Shown: positions 43,598 through 52,598, numbered from the stretch's first letter. The stretch: DNA of 64,000 nucleotides from Kumtagia sp963839725 (GCA_963839725.1 CAWIWT010000033.1:1-64000), one strand, 5' to 3'. Translations and numbers: made by a program. Notes: generated by a model from the letters alone, not told the origin.

Positions 43598-44004
43598 GAA
43601 GGGTCCTCGAGAAGCGAAACGGGTGGAAGGCGGGCGACGAGCCCGCGTTTGAGACAATCCGGGCGGCCACGCCAGGGCATCAGGCCGTCAGTGGATGTTG
43701 CGAAAAGCGTAGCTCCGGCAATTAGATCGGGCCCATTTTCCGGCGTGAGGTCGCCAAACACATAGCTCCAGCAGCGGTCACGCAGCATGGCGGCGCTGAG
43801 CCGGCGCTTGCAATTACCGAGGCATTCGATCTGGCGAACGGTGATCGCGGTGCCGGCGGCAAGCTCGCGTACGGTATCGCCCAGCATTTCACCGGCGCGA
43901 GGGCGCGCGTCTGAACCAGTCTCGTCACGGCATGACGAGCAGACAATCAACGTCACAGCCTCGCCGGCAGAGCCTCGGGTGGTCGCAAGCGGGTCGACGG
44001 TCAC
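43594..44004 (-). CDS. DUF1636 family metal-related protein
   Basis: 136 residues. A thioredoxin-like ferredoxin pattern: LIVCSSCRDETG near the N-terminus and IECLGNCKRRLSAA near 60, giving four cysteines placed as in small 2Fe-2S proteins. DUF1636 members commonly sit beside cobW under cobalamin riboswitches, suggesting a role in cobalt handling. It is the first gene of the riboswitch-controlled operon and is coupled to cobW. Confidence 0.82.
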   Translation of the reverse strand: MTVDPLATTRGSAGEAVTLIVCSSCRDETGSDARPRAGEMLGDTVRELAAGTAITVRQIECLGNCKRRLSAAMLRDRCWSYVFGDLTPENGPDLIAGATLFATSTDGLMPWRGRPDCLKRGLVARLPPVSLLEDPS

Positions 44005-44049
44005 GTCATGCTACTCCTCGTCCGGATCGCCCGCCGGACAGTGGGATTT

Positions 44050-44225
44050 CGGTCGCGACGGCAGGTCTCCTGGCTCGCGGCTCTCCGCCTTCGCCGCCTT
44101 CCCGGATCGCTCCAGTGGCTTTCGGCGCGGGCTTGCCGCCTACAGTTGCGGGGACAGCTGCGGAGTTGGGTATCACCCTCACCGCATTCCCTCTTAGCCC
44201 TTCCGGCAAAACACTTGGGACAGTT
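44050..44225 (-). promoter_or_regulatory. cobalamin (AdoCbl) riboswitch
   Basis: On the minus strand the order is GGGAATGCGGTGAGGGTGAT, CCCGCAACTGT, the B12-box core GCCACTG (complement of CAGTGGC near 44131), GGGAAGGC, and GAGCCAGGAGACCTGCC (44053-44069). These are the conserved elements of the class I cobalamin riboswitch in the correct order. It ends about 45 bases before the DUF1636 start and should repress the operon when adenosylcobalamin is plentiful, probably by blocking translation. Confidence 0.93.
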
Positions 44226-44322
44226 TGCTTTTTTCCGCTCGAAGCCGCGCTGCTCAAATGCTTGCGCGGGGGAAAAAGCAACTGTCCTCGGCATATTGCC
44301 GGTCGGGACCGTCGATCGCGAT

Positions 44323-45558
44323 TTACGCCCCCGCGACCAAGCCTGTCAACGCGTCTGCCGATGGCACGATACGGGCCAGCGCCGGGCCGAGGTCGCCCGC
44401 CGGCAGAACCTCGATGCGCTCGAGTCCGAGCCATTGGCGCATCAGTTCCAGTTCCTGGGCGAGTTCGGCGGCGGTTCTGGTGGGCGCGCCGGGCTCGGCA
44501 TAGGCGGCCATGACCTTCAAAACGCCAGCTGGGCGGTCAGCCTTGAGGTCGATGCGGGCAACGATGGTGTCGCCAAGCAGGAAGGGCAGCACATAGTAGC
44601 CATACTGGCGCTTCTCGGCGGGCGTATAGATTTCGATGCGGTAGTGGAAGTCGAACAGCCGCTCGGTGCGGGCGCGCTCCCACACCAGAGGATCGAAAGG
44701 CGCGAGTAGGGCGCGCGCCTCGACCTTGCGCGGCAGGCGGGCGGCGGTGAAGAGATAGGCCAAATTCTTCCAGCCTTCCACTGCGATGGGCAGAAGGTCG
44801 CCAGCCTCAACCAGTTCCTCGACGCGGCCTTTAACGTCGGTTGGCGAAAGCCGATAGTAGTCGCGGAGATCGCCCAAAGTGGCGATGCCGAGCGCTCGCG
44901 CCGAAAGCCGCAGCAATTCGCGATGCGCATCTTCAGGCGAGGGTTCCGGCGCATTGCGGATCTCCGACGGAATGACGCGCTCCGGCAAGTCGTAAAGACG
45001 CTCGAAACCGCGACGCGATGCGGTCGTGACCTTGCCGGCCCAGAACAGCCATTCGAAGGCGTGTTTTTCGTCACTCCAGCCCCACCAGCCGCCCTTGCCC
45101 TTGGCGCCGTCAATGTCGGAGGCAGCGATCGGACCCTGATCGACGACGCGGCGATAAATGCTGTCGATGAAGCCCATATTGGCCTGCGCCCATTTGGCGA
45201 GGCCGCTGTAAATCTCGCGGTGCTCGGTGGCGCGCCGCATGCGCCATTGCACTAGCGGCCAGGATTCCAGCGGCAGCAGCGACGCCTCATGTGCCCAATA
45301 TTCGAACAGCGCGCGCCGCTTCCCGGGCGCTGCCGCATCGTCGAGCAGGGACATGGGATAGGGGCCAAGACGCGAAAACAGCGGCATATAATGGGCGCGG
45401 ACCACCGCGCTGACGGAATCGATCTGCAGCAGGCCGAGTCGCTCCAGCACTTTGGTCAGGTGGCGGCGGGTTATCGGTCCAGAAGGACGCGGTTCGGCAA
45501 GGCCTTGCGCGGCGATCGCAATGCGGCGGGCGAGGGGCAGAGAAATCTTTTCTTTCAT
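44323..45558 (-). CDS. YcaQ-like winged-helix DNA glycosylase family protein
   Basis: 411 residues from ATG 45558 (MKEKISLPLARR). LGLLQIDSVSAVVRAHYMPL, LFEYWAHEASLLPLESWPL and LLAPFDPLVWERARTERLF are the conserved blocks of the YcaQ/AlkZ family (winged helix DNA-binding proteins). E. coli YcaQ unhooks interstrand crosslinks. The catalytic QxD-type segment appears as LQIDSVS (Q-I-D). The open frame runs further upstream, but those residues are not family-like. It diverges from nuoA. Confidence 0.85.
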   Translation of the reverse strand: MKEKISLPLARRIAIAAQGLAEPRPSGPITRRHLTKVLERLGLLQIDSVSAVVRAHYMPLFSRLGPYPMSLLDDAAAPGKRRALFEYWAHEASLLPLESWPLVQWRMRRATEHREIYSGLAKWAQANMGFIDSIYRRVVDQGPIAASDIDGAKGKGGWWGWSDEKHAFEWLFWAGKVTTASRRGFERLYDLPERVIPSEIRNAPEPSPEDAHRELLRLSARALGIATLGDLRDYYRLSPTDVKGRVEELVEAGDLLPIAVEGWKNLAYLFTAARLPRKVEARALLAPFDPLVWERARTERLFDFHYRIEIYTPAEKRQYGYYVLPFLLGDTIVARIDLKADRPAGVLKVMAAYAEPGAPTRTAAELAQELELMRQWLGLERIEVLPAGDLGPALARIVPSADALTGLVAGA

Positions 45559-46019
45559 GCGCGCATCCGGCGTTTTGAGCGGAACCGCGCCATATGGACA
45601 ATCGGCGAAGCATTCGTCCACCCGCCATCGCAAGGCTCCTGACAGGAATGTGAGCAGCGCAGACCCCGATATTTCGTGATAACACGGCGCAGCCCAAATT
45701 CTATAGGAAAAAAATCCCTGACTACCGTTGCGGTGATTTGCTATGGTCTCGATATCGTCAGAAGACTGTGGCTGGCGCGGAGAGGGCCGTTGGGTAACCT
45801 GTTTGCGTATCCCCAGCGTCTTACCGAGGATGAAAGGCGGCGCTTCGGCATTAGCCATGATTTCGCCAAGGATCGTCTTGCGTCGTTCACGTGCCTGCGC
45901 TAACGCTCGCTGCATCGCAGCAAGGTTTCGGGCGCTGGCCACACGGGTCAGACTGTCGCGGTCCCAGCCCTCCATTCCGTGCTATGATCGAGATCGTGAT
46001 CGTCACGGAAGGTTGGAAC
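45559..46019. other. divergent spacer between the YcaQ-like gene and nuoA
   Basis: 460 bp. No gene is supported: a minus-strand frame with a helical segment (ARNLAAMQRALAQARERRKT, about 45850-45920) is open but has no family match. The nuo promoter is expected here. An in-frame ATG at 45984 could extend NuoA by 12 residues, but GGAAGG spacing favours 46020. Confidence 0.5.
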
Positions 46020-46385
46020 ATGGACGGGCTGCTCAGTTCATATCTCCCCGTCGTCATTTTTCTGGGTGTTTCGATCCTCATTCCTGTGGCGCTCATCGTT
46101 GCGCCCTATCTGGTGGCCTATCGCAATCCAGATCCGGAAAAGCTGTCGGCCTATGAATGCGGCTTCAATTCCTTCGACGATGCGCGCATGAAGTTCGACA
46201 TCCGCTTCTATCTGGTGTCGATCCTGTTCATCATCTTCGACCTGGAGGTCGCGTTTCTGTTTCCGTGGGCAGTTTCGTTCGGCAAGATCGGCATGCTCGG
46301 CTTTTGGTCGATGATGGTCTTCCTCGGCGTGCTGACCGTCGGCTTCATTTACGAGTGGAAAAAAGGTGCCCTGGAATGGGATTGA
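46020..46385 (+). CDS. nuoA: NADH-quinone oxidoreductase subunit A
   Basis: 121 residues with three membrane spans (about 8-30, 62-84 and 90-112). The loop between spans 1 and 2 carries the conserved EKLSAYECGFNSFDDARMKF, including the cysteine that switches active/deactive states in relatives. It helps form the quinone-site junction of complex I. First gene of the operon; its stop overlaps nuoB by ten bases. Confidence 0.95.
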   Translation: MDGLLSSYLPVVIFLGVSILIPVALIVAPYLVAYRNPDPEKLSAYECGFNSFDDARMKFDIRFYLVSILFIIFDLEVAFLFPWAVSFGKIGMLGFWSMMVFLGVLTVGFIYEWKKGALEWD

Positions 46386-46957
46386 ACGACGCTACCACCA
46401 CGCTCGTCGCGCCCCGCCCGAAGGGCATCATTGATCCGAATACCGGCAAGCCGATCGGATCTGACGATGTTTTCTTCGGCGAACTCAACAATGAACTCTC
46501 CGACAAGGGGTTTCTAGTCACCTCGTCCGAGGCGCTGGTGACGTGGGCCCGCACCGGATCGCTGATGTGGATGACCTTCGGCCTCGCCTGCTGCGCGGTA
46601 GAGATGATGCACATCTCCATGCCGCGCTATGACGCCGAGCGGTTCGGCATCGCGCCGCGTGCTTCACCGCGCCAGTCCGACGTGATGATTGTTGCCGGCA
46701 CGCTGACCAACAAGATGGCGCCGGCGCTGCGCAAGGTCTACGATCAGATGCCGGAGCCGCGCTACGTCATCTCCATGGGATCCTGCGCCAACGGCGGCGG
46801 CTATTACCACTATTCCTATTCGGTTGTGCGCGGTTGCGACCGGGTCGTTCCGGTCGACATCTATGTGCCCGGATGTCCGCCGACCGCCGAAGCGCTGCTC
46901 TATGGCATCCTGCTTCTGCAGAAGAAAATCCGCCGTACCGGCACGATCGAGCGGTGA
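46376..46957 (+). CDS. nuoB: NADH-quinone oxidoreductase subunit B
   Basis: 193 residues. Cluster N2 ligands: the tandem cysteines in FGLACCAVEMMH, the cysteine in VISMGSCANGGGYYH and that in VPGCPPTAEAL. It carries the last Fe-S centre before quinone. ATG 46376 (MGLNDATT) lies inside the nuoA end, so translation is coupled. The N-terminal 35 residues are a variable extension. Confidence 0.96.
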   Translation: MGLNDATTTLVAPRPKGIIDPNTGKPIGSDDVFFGELNNELSDKGFLVTSSEALVTWARTGSLMWMTFGLACCAVEMMHISMPRYDAERFGIAPRASPRQSDVMIVAGTLTNKMAPALRKVYDQMPEPRYVISMGSCANGGGYYHYSYSVVRGCDRVVPVDIYVPGCPPTAEALLYGILLLQKKIRRTGTIER

Positions 46958-46963
46958 TCCGAT

Positions 46964-47566
46964 ATGAGCGACGCTCTCAACGCCCTGTCGGGCCACATCC
47001 AGGAAAAGCTTGGCGCGAAAATCACCGCCGCGGTGCTCGCCTATGGCGAACTGACGTTGTCGGCCGATGCCAGCGACATAGTCGAGGTGCTGACGTTCCT
47101 CAAGAACGATGCCCAGTGCCAGTTTGTGTCGTTCATCGACATTTGCGGTGCTGACTATCCGTCGCGCGCAAAGCGTTTCGACGTTGTCTATCACCTGTTG
47201 TCGCCGCGTCGGAACCTGCGCATTCGCATCAAGGTCCAGGCGGATGAGGACACGATGGTGCCGTCCGCTACCGACGTTTTTCTGGGCGCCGACTGGTTCG
47301 AGCGCGAGGCGTACGATCTCTACGGAATTCTGTTCTCCGGTCATCCGGACCTGCGCCGGCTGCTGACCGACTATGGGTTCGAAGGCCATCCGCTCCGCAA
47401 GGACTTTCCGCTCACCGGTTTCGTTGAGGTTCGGTACGACGACGAGGCAAAGCGCGTTGTCTACGAACCGGTCGAGCTGAAACAGGAATTCCGCAATTTC
47501 GATTTCATGTCGCCATGGGAAGGCACGGATTACGTGCTGCCGGGCGATGAGAAGGCGAAGCAGTAG
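46964..47566 (+). CDS. nuoC: NADH-quinone oxidoreductase subunit C
   Basis: 200 residues, the 30-kDa subunit. FIDICGADYPSRAKRFDVVY and DWFEREAYDLYGILFSGHPDLRR (WFERE-YD-GI-F-GHPDLRR) are the signatures, followed by a C-terminal extension ending PGDEKAKQ. It is separate from NuoD, unlike the E. coli fusion. It starts six bases after nuoB. The next gene should be nuoD but an inserted gene lies between. Confidence 0.95.
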   Translation: MSDALNALSGHIQEKLGAKITAAVLAYGELTLSADASDIVEVLTFLKNDAQCQFVSFIDICGADYPSRAKRFDVVYHLLSPRRNLRIRIKVQADEDTMVPSATDVFLGADWFEREAYDLYGILFSGHPDLRRLLTDYGFEGHPLRKDFPLTGFVEVRYDDEAKRVVYEPVELKQEFRNFDFMSPWEGTDYVLPGDEKAKQ

Positions 47567-47610
47567 GAGTCGGTCGTGGGTTGTGGGTCGTCGATCGTAA
47601 GATGGTGAAC

Positions 47611-48033
47611 ATGCCTGTGATCCAATCCTACCGCGATCTGAGAGTTTGGCAGTTATCGATGGAGCAGGCGGAGAGCGCATATCGTGCCACTGCCTCTTGG
47701 CCTAAAGAAGAAATGTTCGGATTAACCTCGCAAGTTCGTCGGTCTGCCGCCTCGATTCCGGCCAACATTGCCGAAGGATTCGGTCGAGAATCTGCAGGTT
47801 CCTTGGCGCATTTCCTGCGCAACGCCCAAGGCTCACTAAAGGAGTTCGAGACCCATGTGCTCTTGGCTTCCCGGGTAGGGCTATTGGAGCAGGCCGCGCT
47901 CGACCAAATTCTTGCAAAAGCCGACGATGTAGGCCGAATGCTCGGTAGCCTCATTCGGAAGGTTGCGAACAAAGCATCACCGCGACCGACGACCAACGAC
48001 CGACGAGCGACCCTTGACGAGGTAGCGTCCTGA
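47611..48033 (+). CDS. four-helix-bundle (23S rRNA intervening-sequence type) protein inserted in the nuo operon
   Basis: 140 residues from ATG 47611 (MPVIQSYRDLRVWQLSMEQA). SYRDLRVWQ, LTSQVRRSAASIPANIAEGF and HFLRNAQGSLKEFETHVLLA are diagnostic of the IVS/S23 family. Such genes sit in rRNA intervening sequences or at scattered intergenic sites; their function is unknown. It is flanked by GGTCG-rich inverted repeats (47572-47597 and 47981-48012), and its stop overlaps the nuoD start (TGATG). ATG 47602 or 47581 are alternative starts. Confidence 0.85.
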   Translation: MPVIQSYRDLRVWQLSMEQAESAYRATASWPKEEMFGLTSQVRRSAASIPANIAEGFGRESAGSLAHFLRNAQGSLKEFETHVLLASRVGLLEQAALDQILAKADDVGRMLGSLIRKVANKASPRPTTNDRRATLDEVAS

Positions 48034-49223
48034 TGACCGAGCACAGCGTCCGCAATTTCAACATCAACTTTGGCCCGCAGCATCCGGCGGCGCACGGCGT
48101 GTTGCGTCTTGTGCTCGAACTCGACGGCGAAGTGGTCGAGCGCGTTGATCCGCATATCGGCCTGCTGCATCGTGGCACCGAGAAGCTGATCGAGGCAAAG
48201 ACCTATCTTCAGGCCCTGCCGTATTTCGACCGGCTCGACTATGTCGCGCCGATGAATCAGGAGCATGCCTTCGCGCTCGCCGTCGAGCGGCTGCTTGGCG
48301 TCGAGGTCCCGATCCGCGGCCAGTTGATCCGCGTTCTCTATTCCGAAATTGGCCGTATCCTGTCGCATCTGCTTAACGTCACCACGCAGGCGATGGACGT
48401 CGGCGCGCTGACCCCGCCGCTCTGGGGCTTCGAAGAGCGCGAAAAGCTGATGGTGTTCTATGAACGGGCCTGCGGCGCGCGCATGCACGCGGCCTATTTC
48501 CGTCCCGGCGGCGTCCATCAGGATCTGCCGCAGAAGCTGGTCGAGGACATCGGCAAGTGGATCGAACCGTTCCTGAAGACGGTGTCCAATCTCGACGAGT
48601 TGCTGACCGGCAACCGCATCTTCAAGCAGCGCAACGTCGACATCGGCGTGGTGTCGCTGGACGATGCGTGGGCCTGGGGCTTTTCGGGCGTGATGGTGCG
48701 CGGTTCCGGCGCTGCCTGGGATCTGCGCAAGAGCCAGCCCTACGAGTGCTATCCCGACATGGAATTCGACATTCCGATCGGCAAGAATGGCGATTGCTAC
48801 GACCGTTACCTGATCCGCATGGAAGAGATGCGGCAGTCGGCGAAGATCATGCGCCAGTGCGTCGACCGGCTGCTCGGCAGGGAAAGCACTGGACCGGTGT
48901 CCAACATGGACGGCAAGATCGTGCCACCGAAACGCGCCGCGATGAAGCGGTCGATGGAAGCGTTGATCCACCACTTCAAGCTCTACACGGAAGGCTATCA
49001 CGTGCCGGCCGGCGAGGTTTATGCGGCGGTCGAGGCGCCGAAGGGAGAGTTTGGTGTCTATGTCGTGTCCGATGGCACCAACAAGCCGTATCGCTGTAAG
49101 CTCCGAGCCCCAGGCTTTGCACATCTGCAGGCGATGGATTTCCTCTGCCGCGGCCATATGCTGGCCGACGTGTCGGCGATTCTCGGCTCGATCGACATCG
49201 TGTTCGGCGAGGTGGATCGCTGA
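48033..49223 (+). CDS. nuoD: NADH-quinone oxidoreductase subunit D
   Basis: 396 residues, the 49-kDa quinone-pocket subunit. NINFGPQHPAAHGVLRLVLE at the start, IGLLHRGTEKLIE, ARMHAAYFRPGGVHQDLP, and a C-terminus ending CRGHMLADVSAILGSIDIVFGEVDR are all as expected. Length is normal. The start at 48033 shares bases with the stop of the inserted IVS-type gene, so its translation may now be coupled to that gene. Confidence 0.96.
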   Translation: MTEHSVRNFNINFGPQHPAAHGVLRLVLELDGEVVERVDPHIGLLHRGTEKLIEAKTYLQALPYFDRLDYVAPMNQEHAFALAVERLLGVEVPIRGQLIRVLYSEIGRILSHLLNVTTQAMDVGALTPPLWGFEEREKLMVFYERACGARMHAAYFRPGGVHQDLPQKLVEDIGKWIEPFLKTVSNLDELLTGNRIFKQRNVDIGVVSLDDAWAWGFSGVMVRGSGAAWDLRKSQPYECYPDMEFDIPIGKNGDCYDRYLIRMEEMRQSAKIMRQCVDRLLGRESTGPVSNMDGKIVPPKRAAMKRSMEALIHHFKLYTEGYHVPAGEVYAAVEAPKGEFGVYVVSDGTNKPYRCKLRAPGFAHLQAMDFLCRGHMLADVSAILGSIDIVFGEVDR

Positions 49224-49370
49224 TGTTCAGCGCCTTTTGGAGTTGGTTGCGCCAGATCAATTCAAGCGATTGAAATTGGCGTTGCCTGTGGCAATCCGCT
49301 ACTGGCCTTTTGCACCGCGTGTGTTAGAACGCATCGCAACAAAGCAGTCAAAATTTGTGCACGGAGCACC

Positions 49371-50621
49371 ATGTCCGTCCGCCGTTTAGCCGAGCCAGCT
49401 GTCCAGCCAGCCGCCTTTGCCTTCAGTAAGGCGAATGCGGATTGGGCCCAGAAGACCATTCAAAAATACCCGGAAGGACGACAGCAGTCGGCCGTGATTC
49501 CGTTGCTCATGCGCGCGCAGGAGCAGGAGGGCTGGGTGACCAAGGCGGCGATAGAGCGCGTCGCCGACATGCTCGATATGCCTTACATCCGAGTGCTGGA
49601 AGTCGTGACCTTCTATACCCAATTCCAATTGAAGCCGGTTGGCACGCGGGCACATGTGCAGGTTTGTGGAACCACGCCATGCATGCTGCGCGGCTCGGAA
49701 GCGCTGATGGATGTGTGCCGGTCGAAAATTCATCACGACCAGTTCCACACCAATCCCGACGGCACCCTGTCGTGGGAAGAGGTGGAATGTCTCGGCGCTT
49801 GCGTGAATGCGCCGATGGTAATGATCTTCAACGACACCTACGAAGACCTGACGCCGGAGCGGCTGGGCGAGATCATCGACGCGTTCGAGGCAGGCAAGGG
49901 CAGCTCGGTCAAGGTGGGTCCGCAGACCGACCGCTATTTCTCCGCGCCGATCACCGGCTTCACGTCGCTGAAAGACGCGAAGGCCGTTTCGAATGCGACT
50001 GGCGCAAAGGCCGTGAAACCTGCCAGGGCTGTGGCGGCGGGCGCGGCTGCAACCGTTCCTCCGAGCGAAGCGGCGAGGCCGAAGACCGATGCGGTAGAAA
50101 CCAATCCGGCGCTGAAGTCGCCTTCAGCCAAGAAGGTGGCGCCGGCGGCTGAGAAAGCAGCGAGCGTCAGCGCGCCGAACCACTCCGCGAAGGCTGCGAA
50201 CCTGGCTTCGGAAGCCGTCGAGAAGACGGTGAAGCAGCGAACGTCCAAGGCTCCCAAGAATGAGCCGGTCATGGCGTTCAAGGCTCCGGAGACAAAGCAG
50301 GGCATGACCTCTGCAAAGGCTGCAGCCAAGCCATCGGTGACGGACAAGAATCGCCCGGCCGGCATCGAAAGGCCCGGCGCGGTTGACGATTTGAAGCTGA
50401 TTTCCGGCGTTGGCCCCAGGATCGAAAAGACGTTGCACGAGCTCGGCATTTATACTTATGCGCAGGTCGCTGCCTGGAAGAAGGCGGAGCGCGAATGGGT
50501 GGACGGCTATCTCAGCTTCCATGGCCGGATCGAACGTGAGGACTGGGTCAAGCAGGCCAAGGCGCTCGCAAAGGGCGGTGTGGCCGAATATGTCCGCGTG
50601 TTCGGCAAGGATCCGCGGTGA
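49371..50621 (+). CDS. nuoE: NADH-quinone oxidoreductase subunit E with long C-terminal extension
   Basis: 416 residues. The first 200 are the normal 24-kDa subunit with its 2Fe-2S cluster N1a (CGTTPCMLRG and ECLGACVNAP). An Ala/Lys-rich linker (about 205-325) follows, then a helix-hairpin-helix-like domain (about 328-400: VDDLKLISGVGPRIEKTLHE, YAQVAAWKKAEREWVDGYL, GRIEREDWVKQA). The same domain ends the protein at 52599. Extended NuoE proteins occur in rhizobia; the role of the tail is unknown. Unusually for this operon, 147 bp without a gene separate it from nuoD. Confidence 0.94.
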   Translation: MSVRRLAEPAVQPAAFAFSKANADWAQKTIQKYPEGRQQSAVIPLLMRAQEQEGWVTKAAIERVADMLDMPYIRVLEVVTFYTQFQLKPVGTRAHVQVCGTTPCMLRGSEALMDVCRSKIHHDQFHTNPDGTLSWEEVECLGACVNAPMVMIFNDTYEDLTPERLGEIIDAFEAGKGSSVKVGPQTDRYFSAPITGFTSLKDAKAVSNATGAKAVKPARAVAAGAAATVPPSEAARPKTDAVETNPALKSPSAKKVAPAAEKAASVSAPNHSAKAANLASEAVEKTVKQRTSKAPKNEPVMAFKAPETKQGMTSAKAAAKPSVTDKNRPAGIERPGAVDDLKLISGVGPRIEKTLHELGIYTYAQVAAWKKAEREWVDGYLSFHGRIEREDWVKQAKALAKGGVAEYVRVFGKDPR

Positions 50622-50815
50622 TGGCTCTGACTGTCAACAATGTCATTCTCGGCATCGCTTGCATTGTGGTCGCGCATGCTCTGCTCGAAATCGTGAAGCG
50701 TTTCGCCGTGCTTCCGTGGTCTGAGAGCGTTGGGTCGTACGCTATGACATGCGCGGGGTTGCTGGCCTGGTTCATTATCGCTGCGCGCAGCAAGAAGGTG
50801 GGTCATGCTGGCTGA
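50621..50815 (+). CDS. small two-span membrane protein between nuoE and nuoF
   Basis: 64 residues from ATG 50621, overlapping the last base of the nuoE stop. Two hydrophobic segments (about 7-23 and 37-55) are separated by a short polar turn (KRFAVLPWSES), ending RSKKVGHAG. It overlaps nuoF by 11 bases. The tight coupling on both sides supports a real gene. No family is recognised; it may be an accessory of complex I. Confidence 0.65.
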   Translation: MALTVNNVILGIACIVVAHALLEIVKRFAVLPWSESVGSYAMTCAGLLAWFIIAARSKKVGHAG

Positions 50816-52109
50816 CAAGGATCGCATCTTCAACAATATCTACGGCCGCTTCGACAAGTCGCTGAAGGGCGCTATGTCGCGTGGGCACTGGGACGGCACG
50901 GCGGGGATTATCGCCAAGGGCCGTGAGTGGATCGTCAACGAGATGAAGGCGTCGGGCTTGCGGGGCCGTGGCGGCGCCGGCTTCCCGACCGGTTTGAAAT
51001 GGTCATTCATGCCGAAGACCAGCGATGGCCGCCCGTCCTACCTGGTAGTCAATGCCGACGAGTCCGAGCCGGGAACCTGCAAGGATCGCGACATATTGCG
51101 GCACGATCCTCACACTCTGGTTGAAGGATGCCTGCTCGCGGGCTTCGCCATGGGGGCAATCGCGGCATACATCTATGTGCGCGGCGAGTTCATTCGCGAG
51201 CGCGAGGCGCTACAGCGGGCGATCGACGAGGCCTACGATGCCAGGCTGATCGGCAAGAACAACAAGAACGGCTACGATTTCGAGATTTATGTCCATCACG
51301 GCGCCGGCGCCTATATCTGCGGCGAAGAGACCGCGCTGCTGGAAAGCCTTGAGGGCAAGAAGGGCCAGCCGCGCCTGAAGCCACCGTTTCCGGCCAATAT
51401 GGGCCTCTATGGATGCCCCACGACGGTCAACAACGTCGAGTCGATCGCGGTGGCGCCGACCATCCTGCGCCGTGGCGCAGCATGGTTCTCGTCCTTCGGG
51501 CGACCGAACAATGTCGGCACGAAGCTGTTCATGCTGGTCGGCCATGTGAACACGCCGTGCACGGTCGAAGAGACCATGGGCATCACTTTCCGCGAACTGG
51601 TCGAGACGCATGGCGGCGGCATTCGCGGCGGCTGGGACAATCTGCTCGCGGTTATTCCCGGCGGCGCATCGTGTCCGGTGGTGAAGGCCGAGGACATCAT
51701 CGACTGCCCGATGGATTTCGACGGGCTGCGCGAGAAGAAGTCCTCCTTCGGCACTGCTGCCGTGATCATCATGGACAAGTCGACGGACATCGTGAAGGCG
51801 ATCGCCCGGCTGGCCTACTTCTTCAAGCACGAGAGCTGCGGCCAGTGCACGCCGTGCCGTGAAGGCACGGGCTGGATGTGGCGTGTCATGGAGCGACTGG
51901 TGCGTGGTGAAGCGCAGAAGCGCGAGATCGACATGCTGCTCGACGTCACCAAGCAGATTGAAGGCCATACGATTTGCGCACTCGGCGATGCGGCGGCTTG
52001 GCCAGTGCAGGGCCTGATCCGCAATTTCCGCCCCGAGATCGAGCGACGCATAGACGAGTTCAGCCGCAACGCGCACCGGGTCGAGCCGCTGATGGTGGCT
52101 GCGGAGTAG
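50805..52109 (+). CDS. nuoF: NADH-quinone oxidoreductase subunit F
   Basis: 434 residues, the NADH- and FMN-binding 51-kDa subunit. RGRGGAGFPTGLKWSFMPK is the NADH site, NADESEPGTCKDRDI the FMN site, GAGAYICGEETALLESLEG the second nucleotide motif, and ESCGQCTPCREGTGW with a later cysteine (GHTICALGDAAAWP) holds cluster N3. Normal length. Preceded by the small membrane gene, followed after 11 bases by a MAPEG gene. Confidence 0.97.
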   Translation: MLADKDRIFNNIYGRFDKSLKGAMSRGHWDGTAGIIAKGREWIVNEMKASGLRGRGGAGFPTGLKWSFMPKTSDGRPSYLVVNADESEPGTCKDRDILRHDPHTLVEGCLLAGFAMGAIAAYIYVRGEFIREREALQRAIDEAYDARLIGKNNKNGYDFEIYVHHGAGAYICGEETALLESLEGKKGQPRLKPPFPANMGLYGCPTTVNNVESIAVAPTILRRGAAWFSSFGRPNNVGTKLFMLVGHVNTPCTVEETMGITFRELVETHGGGIRGGWDNLLAVIPGGASCPVVKAEDIIDCPMDFDGLREKKSSFGTAAVIIMDKSTDIVKAIARLAYFFKHESCGQCTPCREGTGWMWRVMERLVRGEAQKREIDMLLDVTKQIEGHTICALGDAAAWPVQGLIRNFRPEIERRIDEFSRNAHRVEPLMVAAE

Positions 52110-52120
52110 GAGGGAAGGTC

Positions 52121-52506
52121 ATGGAAATCATGCAACCCTATGCCTGGGGACTGACATCGCTGCTCGTGTTCGTTCTAATCACGCTGGTGCAGTCGGGGCT
52201 CGTCGGCGGCCGCAAGGCAAAGGCAGGGCTCACGCCGGGCAGCGAGCCGGATGCCGACTACGATAGTTCGCTCTATCGCCTAAACCGCTCGCACCAGAAC
52301 GCCGTCGAGAATTTGCCCGCTATCGCGACGGCGTTCTTCGCCTGCGTGCTTGCCGGGGCGGCGGCGTGGTGGGTCAACCTTCTCATGATTTTGTATCTCG
52401 TTTACCGGCTCGCCCAGAAGATCGGGACCCAGCATCGGGTCCGCGGACGATGATCTATGTGGCAGGATGGGCGGTGAATGTCATCCTGGCGCTAATGGCG
52501 ATCATC
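52121..52506 (+). CDS. MAPEG-family membrane protein, C-terminus apparently frameshifted
   Basis: ATG 52121 gives 110 residues with membrane spans and the MAPEG-like YRLNRSHQNAVENLPAIATA. As read it stops at 52451-52453 after RVRGR. The next frame continues MIYVAGWAVNVILALMAIIA then VL and stops at 52504-52506, which would supply the missing last helix and the normal length of about 133. A one-base indel near 52440-52455 is inferred. MAPEG proteins are glutathione-linked or of unknown function in bacteria. It is a non-complex-I gene inside the nuo operon. Confidence 0.7.
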
Positions 52507-52598
52507 GCAGTGTTGTAGGCCGTGGCAGCGCAGGTGAAGCAGAAACCAGGCGGGGAAACGGACAGGGCAGCAACAGCAACGCGGCAAGGAGATGGCCG

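Noticed and set aside
45559..45975. Upstream extension of the YcaQ-like protein with a helical segment
   Set aside because: The extra 139 residues do not resemble the family, and a good start lies at 45558. The helical piece might be a separate small gene, but nothing supports it.
49224..49370. A 16-codon frame (MFSAFWSWLRQ...) between nuoD and nuoE
   Set aside because: Too short, with no ribosome-binding site of note beyond the nuoD end and no conservation evidence.
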